Source of the DNA: Brenneria goodwinii
Lineage (GTDB): Bacteria > Pseudomonadota > Gammaproteobacteria > Enterobacterales > Enterobacteriaceae
Direction: 5' to 3'
Length of the DNA stretch: 64,000 bases
Assembly: GCF_002291445.1 (NCBI RefSeq)
Contig: NZ_CP014137.1
Location: 1,860,001 to 1,924,000 of the forward strand
Shown: piece by piece, positions 35,284 to 44,318 of the stretch
How the letters are laid out: each line of letters begins with the position of its first letter
Numbering within the stretch: position 1 is the stretch's first letter
The notes under the pieces: model-generated
What the model saw: only the letters and a program-made list of their open reading frames with translations
Told to the model about the DNA's origin: nothing
Databases searched by the model: none
Position numbers and translations under genes: made by a program

Positions 35284-36174
35284 ATGAATGAAAACAGAAT
35301 GCTGGGGTTCGCCTATATCTCCCCCTATATTATAGGGCTGATAGTTTTTACCGCATTCCCCTTTATTTCATCATTGATACTCAGTTTTACCGAGTATGAT
35401 TTAATGAGCCCGCCCGAATTTACCGGGATAGAAAATTATCATCGGATGTTCCTTGAGGATGACCTTTTTTGGAAATCCATGGGGGTGACCTTTGCTTATG
35501 TCTTTTTAACCATCCCGCTAAAATTAATTTTCGCGCTATTAATTGCTTTTGTGCTGAATTTTAAACTGCGCGGTATTGGTTTTTTCCGAACCGCTTACTA
35601 TGTTCCCTCTATTCTAGGCAGCAGCGTGGCGATCGCCGTGTTATGGCGCGCGCTATTCGCTATCGACGGCCTGCTGAATAGTTTTCTCGGCGTGTTTGGT
35701 CTTGATGCGGTTAACTGGCTCGGCGAGCCCTCTCTGGCCCTGATGTCGGTTACGCTGCTGCGCGTCTGGCAGTTTGGTTCCGCCATGGTTATCTTCCTGG
35801 CGGCCCTGCAGAACGTACCGCAGTCACAGTACGAAGCAGCCATGATCGACGGCGCCTCTAAATGGCAGATGTTTATGAAAGTCACCGTGCCATTAATTAC
35901 GCCGGTTATTTTCTTTAACTTTATTATGCAGACCACGCAGGCGTTCCAGGAATTTACCGCGCCTTACGTGATTACCGGTGGCGGGCCGACCCATTACACC
36001 TATCTGTTCTCGCTTTATATCTACGATACGGCATTCAAATATTTCGACATGGGCTATGGCGCCGCGCTGGCGTGGGTTCTGTTCCTGGTTGTCGCGGTAT
36101 TCGCTTCGGTTGCCTTCAAATCGTCCAAATACTGGGTGTTCTATTCCGCCGATAAAGGAGGAAAAAATGGCTGA
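35284..36174 (+). CDS. togM: TogM, oligogalacturonide ABC permease
   Basis: A 296-residue MalF-type permease with six hydrophobic segments and the inner-membrane coupling loop YEAAMIDGASKWQMFMKVTVPLI. AGGTAAG precedes the ATG. It pairs with TogN; context (pelW, togA, togB, kdgM) fixes the substrate as oligogalacturonides. The end overlaps togN by 8 nt. Confidence 0.95.
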   Translation: MNENRMLGFAYISPYIIGLIVFTAFPFISSLILSFTEYDLMSPPEFTGIENYHRMFLEDDLFWKSMGVTFAYVFLTIPLKLIFALLIAFVLNFKLRGIGFFRTAYYVPSILGSSVAIAVLWRALFAIDGLLNSFLGVFGLDAVNWLGEPSLALMSVTLLRVWQFGSAMVIFLAALQNVPQSQYEAAMIDGASKWQMFMKVTVPLITPVIFFNFIMQTTQAFQEFTAPYVITGGGPTHYTYLFSLYIYDTAFKYFDMGYGAALAWVLFLVVAVFASVAFKSSKYWVFYSADKGGKNG

Positions 36175-37072
36175 CATACATTCAAACATCAATTCGGCTC
36201 AGGAAGTGGCGGCAATAGAGGTTCGCCGTACGCTGCGGAAAGAAAAAATCAGCGCCGCTATCCGTTACATCATACTGTTATTTGTCGGGCTGCTGATGCT
36301 CTATCCGCTGGCGTGGATGTTCTCCGCATCCCTCAAGCCCAATCATGAGATTTTTACCACGCTCGGATTATGGCCCGAACACGCCACCTGGGACGGGTTC
36401 GTCAACGGCTGGAAAACCGGGACGGAATACAATTTCGGTCACTACATGCTTAACACCTTTAAGTACGTGATCCCGAAAGTGATCCTGACCATCATTTCTT
36501 CCACCATCGTGGCATACGGCTTCGCCCGCTTCGAAATTCCCTGGAAGAACTTCTGGTTCGCCACGCTGATCGCCACCATGTTGCTGCCCAGCACCGTGCT
36601 GCTGATCCCGCAGTACATCATGTTCCGCGAAATGGGCATGTTGAACAGCTATATGCCGCTGTATCTGCCGCTGGCCTTTGCCACCCAGGGATTCTTTGTC
36701 TTCATGCTGATCCAGTTCCTGCGCGGCGTGCCGCGTGATATGGAAGAAGCCGCCCAAATCGATGGCTGCAACTCCTTCCAGGTTCTGTGGTATGTGGTGG
36801 TGCCGATCCTGAAACCGGCCATTATCTCGGTGGCGCTGTTCCAGTTTATGTGGTCGATGAACGACTTTATCGGTCCGCTGATTTATGTCTACAGCGTGGA
36901 TAAATATCCGATTGCGCTGGCGCTGAAAATGTCCATCGACGTAACGGAAGGCGCACCGTGGAACGAAATTCTGGCAATGGCGAGCATTTCCATTCTGCCA
37001 TCCATCATCATTTTCTTCCTGGCACAGCGCTACTTCGTACAGGGCGTTACCAGCAGCGGAATTAAAGGTTAA
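36167..37072 (+). CDS. togN: TogN, oligogalacturonide ABC permease
   Basis: A 301-residue MalG-type permease from the ATG at 36167, preceded by AAAGGAGGAAAA, a near-perfect ribosome binding site. The frame is open further upstream inside togM but that part is a shadow. Coupling loop: MEEAAQIDGCNSFQVLWYVV. It forms the membrane channel with TogM. togA follows 13 nt downstream. Confidence 0.95.
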   Translation: MADIHSNINSAQEVAAIEVRRTLRKEKISAAIRYIILLFVGLLMLYPLAWMFSASLKPNHEIFTTLGLWPEHATWDGFVNGWKTGTEYNFGHYMLNTFKYVIPKVILTIISSTIVAYGFARFEIPWKNFWFATLIATMLLPSTVLLIPQYIMFREMGMLNSYMPLYLPLAFATQGFFVFMLIQFLRGVPRDMEEAAQIDGCNSFQVLWYVVVPILKPAIISVALFQFMWSMNDFIGPLIYVYSVDKYPIALALKMSIDVTEGAPWNEILAMASISILPSIIIFFLAQRYFVQGVTSSGIKG

Positions 37073-37085
37073 TTGAGGATCTATC

Positions 37086-38213
37086 ATGGCTGAAGTTACT
37101 TTCAACAAACTGGAAAAAGTTTACTCCAACGGTTTCAAAGCGGTACACAGTATCGACCTGACCATCAAAGACGGCGAGTTTATGGTTATCGTTGGTCCGT
37201 CCGGCTGCGCCAAATCCACGACGCTGCGCATGCTGGCCGGTCTGGAAACCATCAGCGGCGGCGAAGTGCGCATCGGCGAGCGGGTAGTGAACAACCTGGC
37301 GCCGAAAGAGCGCGGTATCGCCATGGTGTTCCAGAACTATGCGCTCTATCCGCATATGACGGTCAAAGAGAATCTGGCCTTCGGCCTGAAGCTCAGCAAG
37401 TTGCCGAAAGACCAAATCGAAGCGCAAGTTACCGAAGCGTCCAAAATTCTTGAATTGGAAGAATTGATGGATCGCCTGCCCCGCCAGCTCTCCGGCGGTC
37501 AGGCGCAGCGCGTGGCGGTAGGCCGCGCCATCGTGAAAAAACCCGATGTGTTTCTGTTTGATGAACCGCTCTCCAACCTTGACGCCAAACTGCGCGCCTC
37601 CATGCGCATCCGTATTTCCGATCTGCACAAGCAGTTAAAGAAAAGCGGCAAACCGGCCACCACGGTTTATGTTACCCACGACCAAACCGAAGCCATGACC
37701 ATGGGCGATCGTATCTGCGTGATGAAACTGGGCCACATTATGCAGGTGGATACGCCGGATAACCTGTACCACTATCCGTGCAACATGTTCGTCGCCGGCT
37801 TTATTGGCGCGCCGGAAATGAATATCAAACCCAGCAAGCTGGTGGAAAAAGACGGTCAGATCGGTTTAACCGTTGGTCATTACACGCTGGTCTTGAACAG
37901 CGAGCAGCAGGATAAAGTGCGGGCCTACTCCGGCCAGGATATTTTCTTCGGTATCCGCCCGGAATACGTGACCGTATCGGAGACCCCATTTGAGGGTAAT
38001 CACTCTCAGGGCGAGCTGGTGCGCGTAGAGAACATGGGCCATGAATTCTTTATGTATATCAAGGTGGATGGCTTTGAATTAACCAGCCGCGTGCCATCCG
38101 ACGAAGCGCGGTTGATTATCAAGAATGGCCTGCATCGCCAGGTATTCTTCCAATTCGATATGGATAAGTGCCATATCTTTGATGCAAAAACAGAAAAAAA
38201 CATCTCTCTCTAA
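37086..38213 (+). CDS. togA: TogA, oligogalacturonide ABC ATPase
   Basis: A 375-residue MalK-type ATPase. Signature LSGGQAQRVAVGRA, Walker B VFLFDEPLSNLDAKLR and switch VTHDQTEAMTM are standard; the C-terminal third is the regulatory TOBE-like domain (FFGIRPEYVTV). The P-loop reads GPSGCAKST at residues 37-45, with Ala42 where the Walker A consensus GxxxxGK has glycine. All other motifs are intact, so this is probably a functional natural variant. It energises TogMN. Confidence 0.95.
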   Translation: MAEVTFNKLEKVYSNGFKAVHSIDLTIKDGEFMVIVGPSGCAKSTTLRMLAGLETISGGEVRIGERVVNNLAPKERGIAMVFQNYALYPHMTVKENLAFGLKLSKLPKDQIEAQVTEASKILELEELMDRLPRQLSGGQAQRVAVGRAIVKKPDVFLFDEPLSNLDAKLRASMRIRISDLHKQLKKSGKPATTVYVTHDQTEAMTMGDRICVMKLGHIMQVDTPDNLYHYPCNMFVAGFIGAPEMNIKPSKLVEKDGQIGLTVGHYTLVLNSEQQDKVRAYSGQDIFFGIRPEYVTVSETPFEGNHSQGELVRVENMGHEFFMYIKVDGFELTSRVPSDEARLIIKNGLHRQVFFQFDMDKCHIFDAKTEKNISL

Positions 38214-38228
38214 CAGGAGCAGTTACCG

Positions 38229-39518
38229 ATGAAAAAAGCGATCCTACACACATTGATAGCCTCATCTCTGGCGTTATTGGCTCATCAAGCTTTTGCCGCC
38301 GACCAGGTTGAGCTGCGTATGTCATGGTGGGGAGGTAATACTCGCCACCAATATACGTTGAAAGCTATTGAAGAATTTCATAAGCAACACCCGAATATTA
38401 ATGTTAAGGCCGAATACACCGGTTGGGATGGTCACCTCTCCCGCTTGACTACGCAAATTGCCGGCAATACCGAACCGGACGTGATGCAAACCAACTGGAA
38501 CTGGTTGCCGATCTTTTCTAAAACCGGCGACGGTTTCTACGATCTGAATAAAGTTAAGGATGAGTTGGATCTGGGGCAATTCAATCCCTTGGATCTGCAA
38601 TCCACCACGATTGAAGGCAAGCTGAACGGTATTCCTATTTCCGTCACCGCCCGCGTGTTCTATTTCAACACCGAAACATGGAAAAAAGCCGGTCTGGAGT
38701 ATCCTAAAACCTGGGATGAACTGCTGAACGCCGGTCTGGTTTTCAAAGAGAAACTGGGTGAGCAAGCCTATCCGGTGGTGCTGGAACATCAGGACTCCCT
38801 GGCTCTGCTTAACTCCTATATGGTTCAGAAATACAATATCCCGGCCGTAGACGAGAAAAATAAGAAATTTTCATACACGGATGACCAGTGGGTTGAATTT
38901 TTCGCTATGTACAAAAAACTGGTTGATAGCCATGTGATGCCGTCAGCGAAATACTATGCCTCTTTCGGCAAGAGCAACATGTATGAAATGAAACCGTGGA
39001 TCCTGGGCGACTGGGGCGGCACTTATATGTGGAACTCGACGATTACCAAGTACTCCGATAACCTGCAACCACCGGCGAAGCTGGAACTGGGGAGCTACCC
39101 GATACTGCCGGGCGCCAAAGATGCCGGTCTGTTCTTTAAACCGGCTCAGATGCTATCTATCGGTAAATCGACTAAACATCCAAAAGAATCCGCCATGCTG
39201 ATTAACTTTCTGTTAAACAGCAAAGAAGGCGTTCAGGCATTGGGGTTAGAGCGTGGCGTACCGCTCAGCAAAGCCGCGGTGGCTCAGTTAACCGCCGATG
39301 GCGTCATTAAAGATGATTCTCCCGCGGTTGCCGGGCTGAGTCTGGCGCTGTCGCTGCCTCACGAAAGCAGCGTTTCGCCTTATTTTGACGATCCGCAAAT
39401 CGTTTCTCTGTTCGGCGACGCCATTCAGTATATCGATTATGGTCAAAAGTCTGTTGAGGAAACGGCAAAATACTTCCAGCGCCAGTCTGAACGTATTTTA
39501 AAACGCGCCATGAGATAA
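38229..39518 (+). CDS. togB: TogB, oligogalacturonide-binding protein
   Basis: A 429-residue periplasmic solute-binding protein (family 1). Signal peptide AILHTLIASSLALLAHQAFA is followed by ADQVELRMSWWGGNTRH. It captures oligogalacturonides after KdgM and hands them to TogMN; in Dickeya it also serves chemotaxis towards these oligomers. ACAGGAGC precedes the ATG. A terminator follows 26 nt after the stop, closing the pelW-togMNAB unit. Confidence 0.95.
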   Translation: MKKAILHTLIASSLALLAHQAFAADQVELRMSWWGGNTRHQYTLKAIEEFHKQHPNINVKAEYTGWDGHLSRLTTQIAGNTEPDVMQTNWNWLPIFSKTGDGFYDLNKVKDELDLGQFNPLDLQSTTIEGKLNGIPISVTARVFYFNTETWKKAGLEYPKTWDELLNAGLVFKEKLGEQAYPVVLEHQDSLALLNSYMVQKYNIPAVDEKNKKFSYTDDQWVEFFAMYKKLVDSHVMPSAKYYASFGKSNMYEMKPWILGDWGGTYMWNSTITKYSDNLQPPAKLELGSYPILPGAKDAGLFFKPAQMLSIGKSTKHPKESAMLINFLLNSKEGVQALGLERGVPLSKAAVAQLTADGVIKDDSPAVAGLSLALSLPHESSVSPYFDDPQIVSLFGDAIQYIDYGQKSVEETAKYFQRQSERILKRAMR

Positions 39519-39544
39519 CTATCAATATCATTATCCCACTATTG

Positions 39545-39574
39545 ATCCCTGCCGCTCAACCGGCAGGGATTTTC
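39545..39574 (+). terminator. intrinsic terminator of togMNAB
   Basis: ATCCCTGCCG/CGGCAGGGAT, loop CTCAAC, followed by TTTCATTT. Confidence 0.85.
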
Positions 39575-40144
39575 ATTTCCATTCCTGATAAAAAGCCCGC
39601 CGCCCACTCACTGAAAACAATGCTTACCATCATCATTGCAACGAGTATCTAAAGCCATATTAAAATAATCCATAGCGCCGTAAAAAAATAATAAACCGCC
39701 TGACGTGAATCATTTCATCTTTCTTGAAACCAGAAAGACAAGCAGGCACGTCCAAATCACAAACAAAGCCAAAACAATAATATTTTATTTAGCAAAAGAT
39801 GTTAATCACAAAACCAACCAACATACATTGCTACCATGTAAAGTTTCATAAAAATACAAACATTTAAATATCAATAAATTACATAAATAAAAACAACGAA
39901 AAACAAACATTAAAACACAAAAATAATTAAAAAACTCATTATTAAAAGAGTGGATTTTTCATTTAAACTGAAACACAAAACAGATCAAAACCGATCATTA
40001 TCACAAATTAAAACGTTATTTCATTTTTATTATTACCAAAAGATCAAGATCACAAAATAAACGATAAGGATAAGTAGAATGTGCCATACCTCAAGGAGAG
40101 GTATTTTTATCAAACATAATCCAAACCGCACAGGTAATAAAAAA
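39575..40144. other. Very A-rich promoter region of kdgM
   Basis: 570 nt with no supported gene. The plus strand is dominated by runs of A with few G, especially 39780-40010, which suggests curved DNA and binding by H-NS-like or IHF proteins. The KdgR box lies near its right end. kdgM of Dickeya has a similarly complex, CRP- and KdgR-controlled promoter. Confidence 0.55.
40005..40028 (+). promoter_or_regulatory. KdgR box upstream of kdgM
   Basis: AATTAAAACGTTATTTCATT (40006-40025) is an almost ideal KdgR operator. It lies about 120 nt before the kdgM start codon, near the expected promoter. Possible single CRP half-sites (TCACA) stand at 40001 and 40050 but lack good partners. Confidence 0.85.
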
Positions 40145-40864
40145 ATGAAATTAAAATCATTAGCTCTGGCAGTTACCTCTTTAATCAGTATTAATGCAAT
40201 GGCCGTTACTATCGATTACCGCCATGAAATGAAAGATACGCCAAAGAATGATCACCGCGATCGTCTGTTAATATCTCATCGTTTTGCCAATGGGTTTGGC
40301 CTGTCCGTTGAAGCAAAATGGAAGAATGGCGAACCGTCACAGGAAACTACGCCCAACAAGCCTTATCATGAAACCGTTAGTAACGGTACTGAAGTCGTTG
40401 CCAGCTACGTTTATAATTTTAATAAAACCTTTTCTATTGAACCAGGATTCTCCTTAGATTCCTCTTCATCGTCCAACAACTACCGTCCTTATTTGCGCGG
40501 TAAAGTCAATATTACTGACGATCTGTCCTACTCACTGCGTTACCGGCCTTATTACCTGAGAAAAAGTTCAAATATCGGCGGTTCAAACCATACCCAGGAA
40601 AACGGCTATAACCTTACCGGGACACTCACCTATAAATTCCTGAAAGACTTCCAGATCGATTATGAAATGGATTATAAAAAAGCGAACAAGGCTGGCGCCT
40701 ACCAATATGATAATGAAACTTATAACATCGACCATGATATAAAATTGGGCTACAAGCTGGATAAAAACTGGAAGCCATTTATTGCTGTCGGTAATGTGGC
40801 GCAGGATGGCAAGTCCGATCACCGCCAAACCCGCTACCGCGTAGGTGTACAGTACAACTTCTAA
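40145..40864 (+). CDS. kdgM: KdgM, oligogalacturonate-specific porin
   Basis: 239 residues from the ATG at 40145 with CAGGTAA upstream. Signal peptide MKLKSLALAVTSLISINAMA, mature start VTIDYRHEMKDTPKNDHRDR, and alternating beta strands to a terminal aromatic (VGVQYNF), as expected for a monomeric 12-strand outer-membrane barrel. It lets acidic oligomers across the outer membrane. It lies beside togB, so uptake genes for both membranes are contiguous. No paeX follows, although some soft-rot bacteria have one here. Confidence 0.95.
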   Translation: MKLKSLALAVTSLISINAMAVTIDYRHEMKDTPKNDHRDRLLISHRFANGFGLSVEAKWKNGEPSQETTPNKPYHETVSNGTEVVASYVYNFNKTFSIEPGFSLDSSSSSNNYRPYLRGKVNITDDLSYSLRYRPYYLRKSSNIGGSNHTQENGYNLTGTLTYKFLKDFQIDYEMDYKKANKAGAYQYDNETYNIDHDIKLGYKLDKNWKPFIAVGNVAQDGKSDHRQTRYRVGVQYNF

Positions 40865-40961
40865 TAACCCGTCATGCTATTAGTATTGCATTCGTCATTA
40901 TCGTGTCTGAATTATCCTCTTTACATATGAACGTTATCTATTGATCTACTTTTGCCACTTC

Positions 40962-41006
40962 AGGGCAGTCATTTCTCTCTCCGATATAATGACTGCCCTT
41001 TTTTTA
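40962..41006 (+). terminator. intrinsic terminator of kdgM
   Basis: AGGGCAGTCAT/ATGACTGCCCT (40962-40972 and 40989-40999), followed by seven T. The remainder of 40865-41177 holds no gene; the right end is the ydjM promoter. Confidence 0.9.
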
Positions 41007-41141
41007 GCCCACTCAATCAGCCGCAATTCCTCTTAGGTAGATGACTCAAAGTACTCGACGCCGCGTAAAAAAGGACAAAAGACGCCATAAGTAATAGATC
41101 GTTACGCTGTAACTACTTCCGCTGATCGTGACAATCTCTTA

Positions 41142-41161
41142 TACTGTATAAAATAACAGTT
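41142..41161 (+). promoter_or_regulatory. LexA (SOS) box upstream of ydjM
   Basis: TACTGTATAAAATAACAGTT has the CTG-N10-CAG core and fits the consensus TACTGTATATATATACAGTA at most positions. It lies 16 nt before the ydjM ATG. ydjM is an SOS gene in E. coli. Confidence 0.88.
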
Positions 41162-41177
41162 CGATTCGAGACGTTTA

Positions 41178-41753
41178 ATGACTGCGGAAGGACATGTCCT
41201 ATTCTCTGTTGCCTGCGCGATCCTGGCTAAAAAAGTGGAATTGTCGCCGGAACTGGCGGCGGGAGACTGGTGGCATATCATTCCGGGCGCGCTGCTGACG
41301 TCGCTCCTGCCGGATATTGATCACCCCAAATCCCTGCTGGGGCAAAGGCTGAAGTGGATATCGGCGCCTATCGCACGCGCATTTGGCCATCGCGGTTTTA
41401 CCCATAGCCTGCTTGCCATTGTTGCCGGCGTATTCTTCATTCAAACTCGCCTGCCGTCTGATTGGCTGCTGCCGACCGACGCCTACCACGCCATGATTGT
41501 CGGTTACCTAAGCCATATTGCCGCCGATCTCCTGACCTCGTCAGGCGTGCCTCTGCTCTGGCCTTGCCGCTGGCGTTTTCGCTTGCCGATATTAAACGGC
41601 CAAAAAGGCAACCAGCTAGAACGTTTCCTTTGCATCGCCTTTATTGGCTTTTCGCTATATCAGCCACAAAAAAGTCTGAACTGTTGTACTTACGAACAAT
41701 CATTCAGACTTATCCGCGCGGCGCAGGCACAAGTGATCCAACTGTTAAAATAA
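41178..41753 (+). CDS. ydjM: YdjM, SOS-regulated membrane-bound metal-dependent hydrolase family protein
   Basis: A 191-residue protein (E. coli 196) of the YdjM/DUF457 family. Conserved metal-binding-like residues appear in MTAEGHVLFSVACAI, LLPDIDHPKSLLGQRL and HRGFTHSLLAIV, and GYLSHIAADLLTSSGVPLLW. Three or four membrane spans are likely. Substrate unknown. Induction by DNA damage is implied by the LexA box. Confidence 0.92.
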   Translation: MTAEGHVLFSVACAILAKKVELSPELAAGDWWHIIPGALLTSLLPDIDHPKSLLGQRLKWISAPIARAFGHRGFTHSLLAIVAGVFFIQTRLPSDWLLPTDAYHAMIVGYLSHIAADLLTSSGVPLLWPCRWRFRLPILNGQKGNQLERFLCIAFIGFSLYQPQKSLNCCTYEQSFRLIRAAQAQVIQLLK

Positions 41754-41887
41754 GCGCCGTCCCAATAGGCGATGGGTTATAGAATCGTTGCCGCGGTAGC
41801 GGACAATGCAGCGATATATGCCAAAAATTACGAAGATCATGAGCGCTATTGGCTATAATTTATCACTTACAGGCATATAACAAACTT

Positions 41888-41947
41888 ATGAAAGAACTGT
41901 TATCCTTGTGCGCGTTTTTCATCATGCTGAAAATATTATTCATCTAA
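41888..41947 (+). CDS. Possible 19-residue hydrophobic peptide before tcyP
   Basis: ATG-initiated frame MKELLSLCAFFIMLKILFI ends 19 nt before the tcyP start region. It is hydrophobic with one Cys. No good ribosome binding site is visible (AGG is 14 nt away), so this may be noise. If translated it could be a leader peptide for the cystine transporter. Confidence 0.25.
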   Translation: MKELLSLCAFFIMLKILFI

Positions 41948-41966
41948 TTAATAGGGAGAAGTGGAG

Positions 41967-43361
41967 ATGAACTTTCCGCTGCTATTAAATATTCTGGCGT
42001 TTGCCGCCCTATTGTTCTTGCTGGGATACGCCAGCAAGAACAGATCGTGGAGCCTGGCAAAAAAAGTCTTATTGGGTCTGGTTATCGGGGTGTTATTCGG
42101 CCTGGCGTTACACCTGGTCTACGGCAGCGATAATCCTGTCATCGCACAATCTATCGCCTGGTTTAACATCGTTGGCAACGGCTATGTTCAACTACTGCAA
42201 ATGATCGTGATGCCGCTGGTATTTGTCTCCATTCTGAACTCGGTCGCCAAGCTGCATAATGCCTCTTCATTAGGGAAGATCAGCATACTGACCCTTGGCA
42301 CCCTGCTGTTCACCACGCTCATCGCCGCGCTGGTCGGGGTTTTCGTGACGAATCTGTTCGGATTGACCGCCAGCGGATTGGTGCAGGGCGCACAGGAAAC
42401 CGCTCGCCTGTCGGCTATCGAAAATAACTATGTGGGCAAAGTTTCCGATCTGAGCATCCCGCAGATAATCCTCTCCTTCATTCCTAAAAATCCTTTTGCC
42501 GAGTTGACCGGCGCCAACCCTACCTCAATCATCAGCGTGGTTATCTTTGCCGTGTTCCTCGGTGTCGCGGCGCTGCAATTGACCAAAGATGACGCGGTAA
42601 AAGGCGAGCGCGTGCTGACCGCCATCGATACCTTGCAATCCTGGGTCATGAAACTGGTTCGACTGGTAATGAGGCTGACCCCGTACGGCGTATTGGCGTT
42701 AATGACCAAAATGGTCGCCAGTTCCAACCTGCAAGATATCCTTAAGTTGGGTAGTTTTGTGGTGGCGTCTTACCTGGGGCTGGCCATCATGTTCGGCGTT
42801 CACGCGCTGATCCTATCGTTGACCGGCATCAACCCCGCCCGTTTCTTCCGCAAGATATGGCCGGTACTGACGTTTGCCTTTACCAGCCGCTCCAGCGCGG
42901 CGACCATTCCTCTCAGTATTGAAGCGCAAACCCGCCGTATCGGGGTACCGGAATCCATCGCCAGCTTTGCCGCCTCATTCGGCACCACTATCGGCCAAAA
43001 CGGCTGCGCCGGGCTTTATCCCGCGATGCTGGCGGTGATGGTTGCCCCGACGGTCGGCATCAATCCGCTCGATCCGGTATGGATTGCGACGCTGGTCGGC
43101 ATCGTCACCATCAGTTCAGCCGGCGTGGCCGGCGTGGGGGGCGGAGCAACCTTCGCCGCGCTGATTGTCCTGCCGGCCATGGGATTGCCCGTTACCCTGG
43201 TTGCATTGCTGATTTCCATCGAACCATTGATTGATATGGGGCGTACGGCATTGAACGTCAGCGGCTCGATGACGGCGGGAACCGTAACCAGCCAGTTATT
43301 GAAACAAACGGATAAGACCGTGTTTGACGGGCAGGAAGAGGCTGAGCTGGCGCATCGATAA
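41967..43361 (+). CDS. tcyP: TcyP (YdjN), L-cystine:cation symporter
   Basis: 464 residues from ATG 41967 with AGGGAGA upstream (a GTG six bases earlier is possible). A DAACS-family transporter highly similar to E. coli TcyP: NIVGNGYVQLLQMIVMPLVF, TFAFTSRSSAATIPLSIEAQ, and VGGGATFAALIVLPAMG. It imports cystine, diaminopimelate and selenocystine. In E. coli it is CysB-controlled; I did not find a convincing CysB site by eye. Confidence 0.96.
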   Translation: MNFPLLLNILAFAALLFLLGYASKNRSWSLAKKVLLGLVIGVLFGLALHLVYGSDNPVIAQSIAWFNIVGNGYVQLLQMIVMPLVFVSILNSVAKLHNASSLGKISILTLGTLLFTTLIAALVGVFVTNLFGLTASGLVQGAQETARLSAIENNYVGKVSDLSIPQIILSFIPKNPFAELTGANPTSIISVVIFAVFLGVAALQLTKDDAVKGERVLTAIDTLQSWVMKLVRLVMRLTPYGVLALMTKMVASSNLQDILKLGSFVVASYLGLAIMFGVHALILSLTGINPARFFRKIWPVLTFAFTSRSSAATIPLSIEAQTRRIGVPESIASFAASFGTTIGQNGCAGLYPAMLAVMVAPTVGINPLDPVWIATLVGIVTISSAGVAGVGGGATFAALIVLPAMGLPVTLVALLISIEPLIDMGRTALNVSGSMTAGTVTSQLLKQTDKTVFDGQEEAELAHR

Positions 43362-43392
43362 TGCGTTCATAAAGCCTTCGCCGTCTGGCGTA

Positions 43393-43426
43393 AAAAAAAC
43401 GTGCCGGCAGTTGTTCCGCCGGCACA
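43393..43426. terminator. bidirectional terminator between tcyP and the rcnB-like gene
   Basis: GTGCCGGC/GCCGGCAC stem with 9-nt loop at 43401-43425. On the minus strand eight T follow immediately; on the plus strand a T-run comes 8 nt later. Confidence 0.8.
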
Positions 43427-43458
43427 TTAACCCTTTTTACTCTTTAACTCTTTAACGA

Positions 43459-43956
43459 CTAGTTCAGCGCGCTATTCAGAAGGATAGCCGTGATTATCCC
43501 GGTAGCGGCGGCAATCAAGACATAGTTACCGTCAATGTAGGCCCAGTGCTGACCGGCGGGCGGCTCACGTAAACCGCGGGCGCGCCAGTCATTAACCCGG
43601 TAATCATTGCCACGGAAACGTTGCGGCACCGGATGCCCCTTCCTGAAATCATTTCCCCCGGATGCGAAATGGTCCCGCTCACGGAAGTTGGCTGCATTCC
43701 GCTGTTCACGCGGAGCCTGCTTTACCTGTTTTACCGCCTGGTTCCCTTTGTTATTGTTGTGGCTGTTGCCGTTAGGTACGTTTCTTTGGTTGTTGTTAGC
43801 CGCCGGCGCATTCTTACGATCGCCACCGTTTTGATTGTTGTTTGGCAGCATCTTCTGCTCTTGCTGTCCATTCGGTCCCTGCGCAAAAGTCAGTCCTGAA
43901 AAGGAACTTGTCGCCAGAAGTAACGACATCATTAGTGCCAGTGTTTTTTTCGTCAT
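43459..43956 (-). CDS. RcnB-family periplasmic protein
   Basis: 165 residues from the ATG at 43956, preceded by TTGAGGAAAA. Signal peptide KTLALMMSLLLATSSFSGLTFA, then a long low-complexity N/Q/K/P-rich stretch (residues 25-85, for example NNNQRNVPNGNSHNNNKGN). The C-terminal RcnB domain shows RFRGNDYRVNDWRARGLREP and GQHWAYIDGNYVLIAAATGI. RcnB-type proteins are periplasmic and linked to Ni/Co homeostasis; related CigR proteins act in virulence control. No rcnA lies nearby, so the role here is open. Confidence 0.8.
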   Translation of the reverse strand: MTKKTLALMMSLLLATSSFSGLTFAQGPNGQQEQKMLPNNNQNGGDRKNAPAANNNQRNVPNGNSHNNNKGNQAVKQVKQAPREQRNAANFRERDHFASGGNDFRKGHPVPQRFRGNDYRVNDWRARGLREPPAGQHWAYIDGNYVLIAAATGIITAILLNSALN

Positions 43957-44197
43957 TGCATTTTCCTCAACGCATAAACCGTTTTGTAGAACTTGGTTAA
44001 CAGCAATATCGGTCACAATGTCACGCAATGAAAGGTAGAAATATCTTAAACCCCTTGATCTGACAATATATTACCAAATTCAAACAGAATCTTAACACTC
44101 TAAATAGAAGGTAATGATCAAGCGGCTTTGCTCTGGCTGATATTGCGTCATCCATGGCGGGAAAGGTTAGCGGACGGGTAGCGGGATACTAACAGAT

Positions 44198-44241
44198 CAT
44201 GCTGAAAGGCATCTAAAAAGAGATGTGCGTCTTTCAGCATG
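44198..44241. repeat. Palindrome CATGCTGAAAG/CTTTCAGCATG
   Basis: An 11-bp perfect outer stem (44198-44208 and 44231-44241) encloses an ATCT/AGAT inner stem with loop AAAAAG. It lies between the rcnB-like gene and osmE. No T-run follows, so it is not a clear terminator. The rest of 43957-44318 holds the rcnB-like promoter and no gene. Confidence 0.7.
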
Positions 44242-44289
44242 TTTGTAACGATAAAAATTCAAAAATAACGATTGGAGATAATAAACCAA

Positions 44290-44306
44290 GTAAGCTCATC
44301 GCTTAC
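44290..44306 (-). terminator. weak hairpin after osmE
   Basis: GTAAGC/GCTTAC with 5-nt loop, 13 nt after the osmE stop on the minus strand, followed by TTGGTTTATT. Confidence 0.4.
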
Positions 44307-44318
44307 GTGAAAAGTTTG

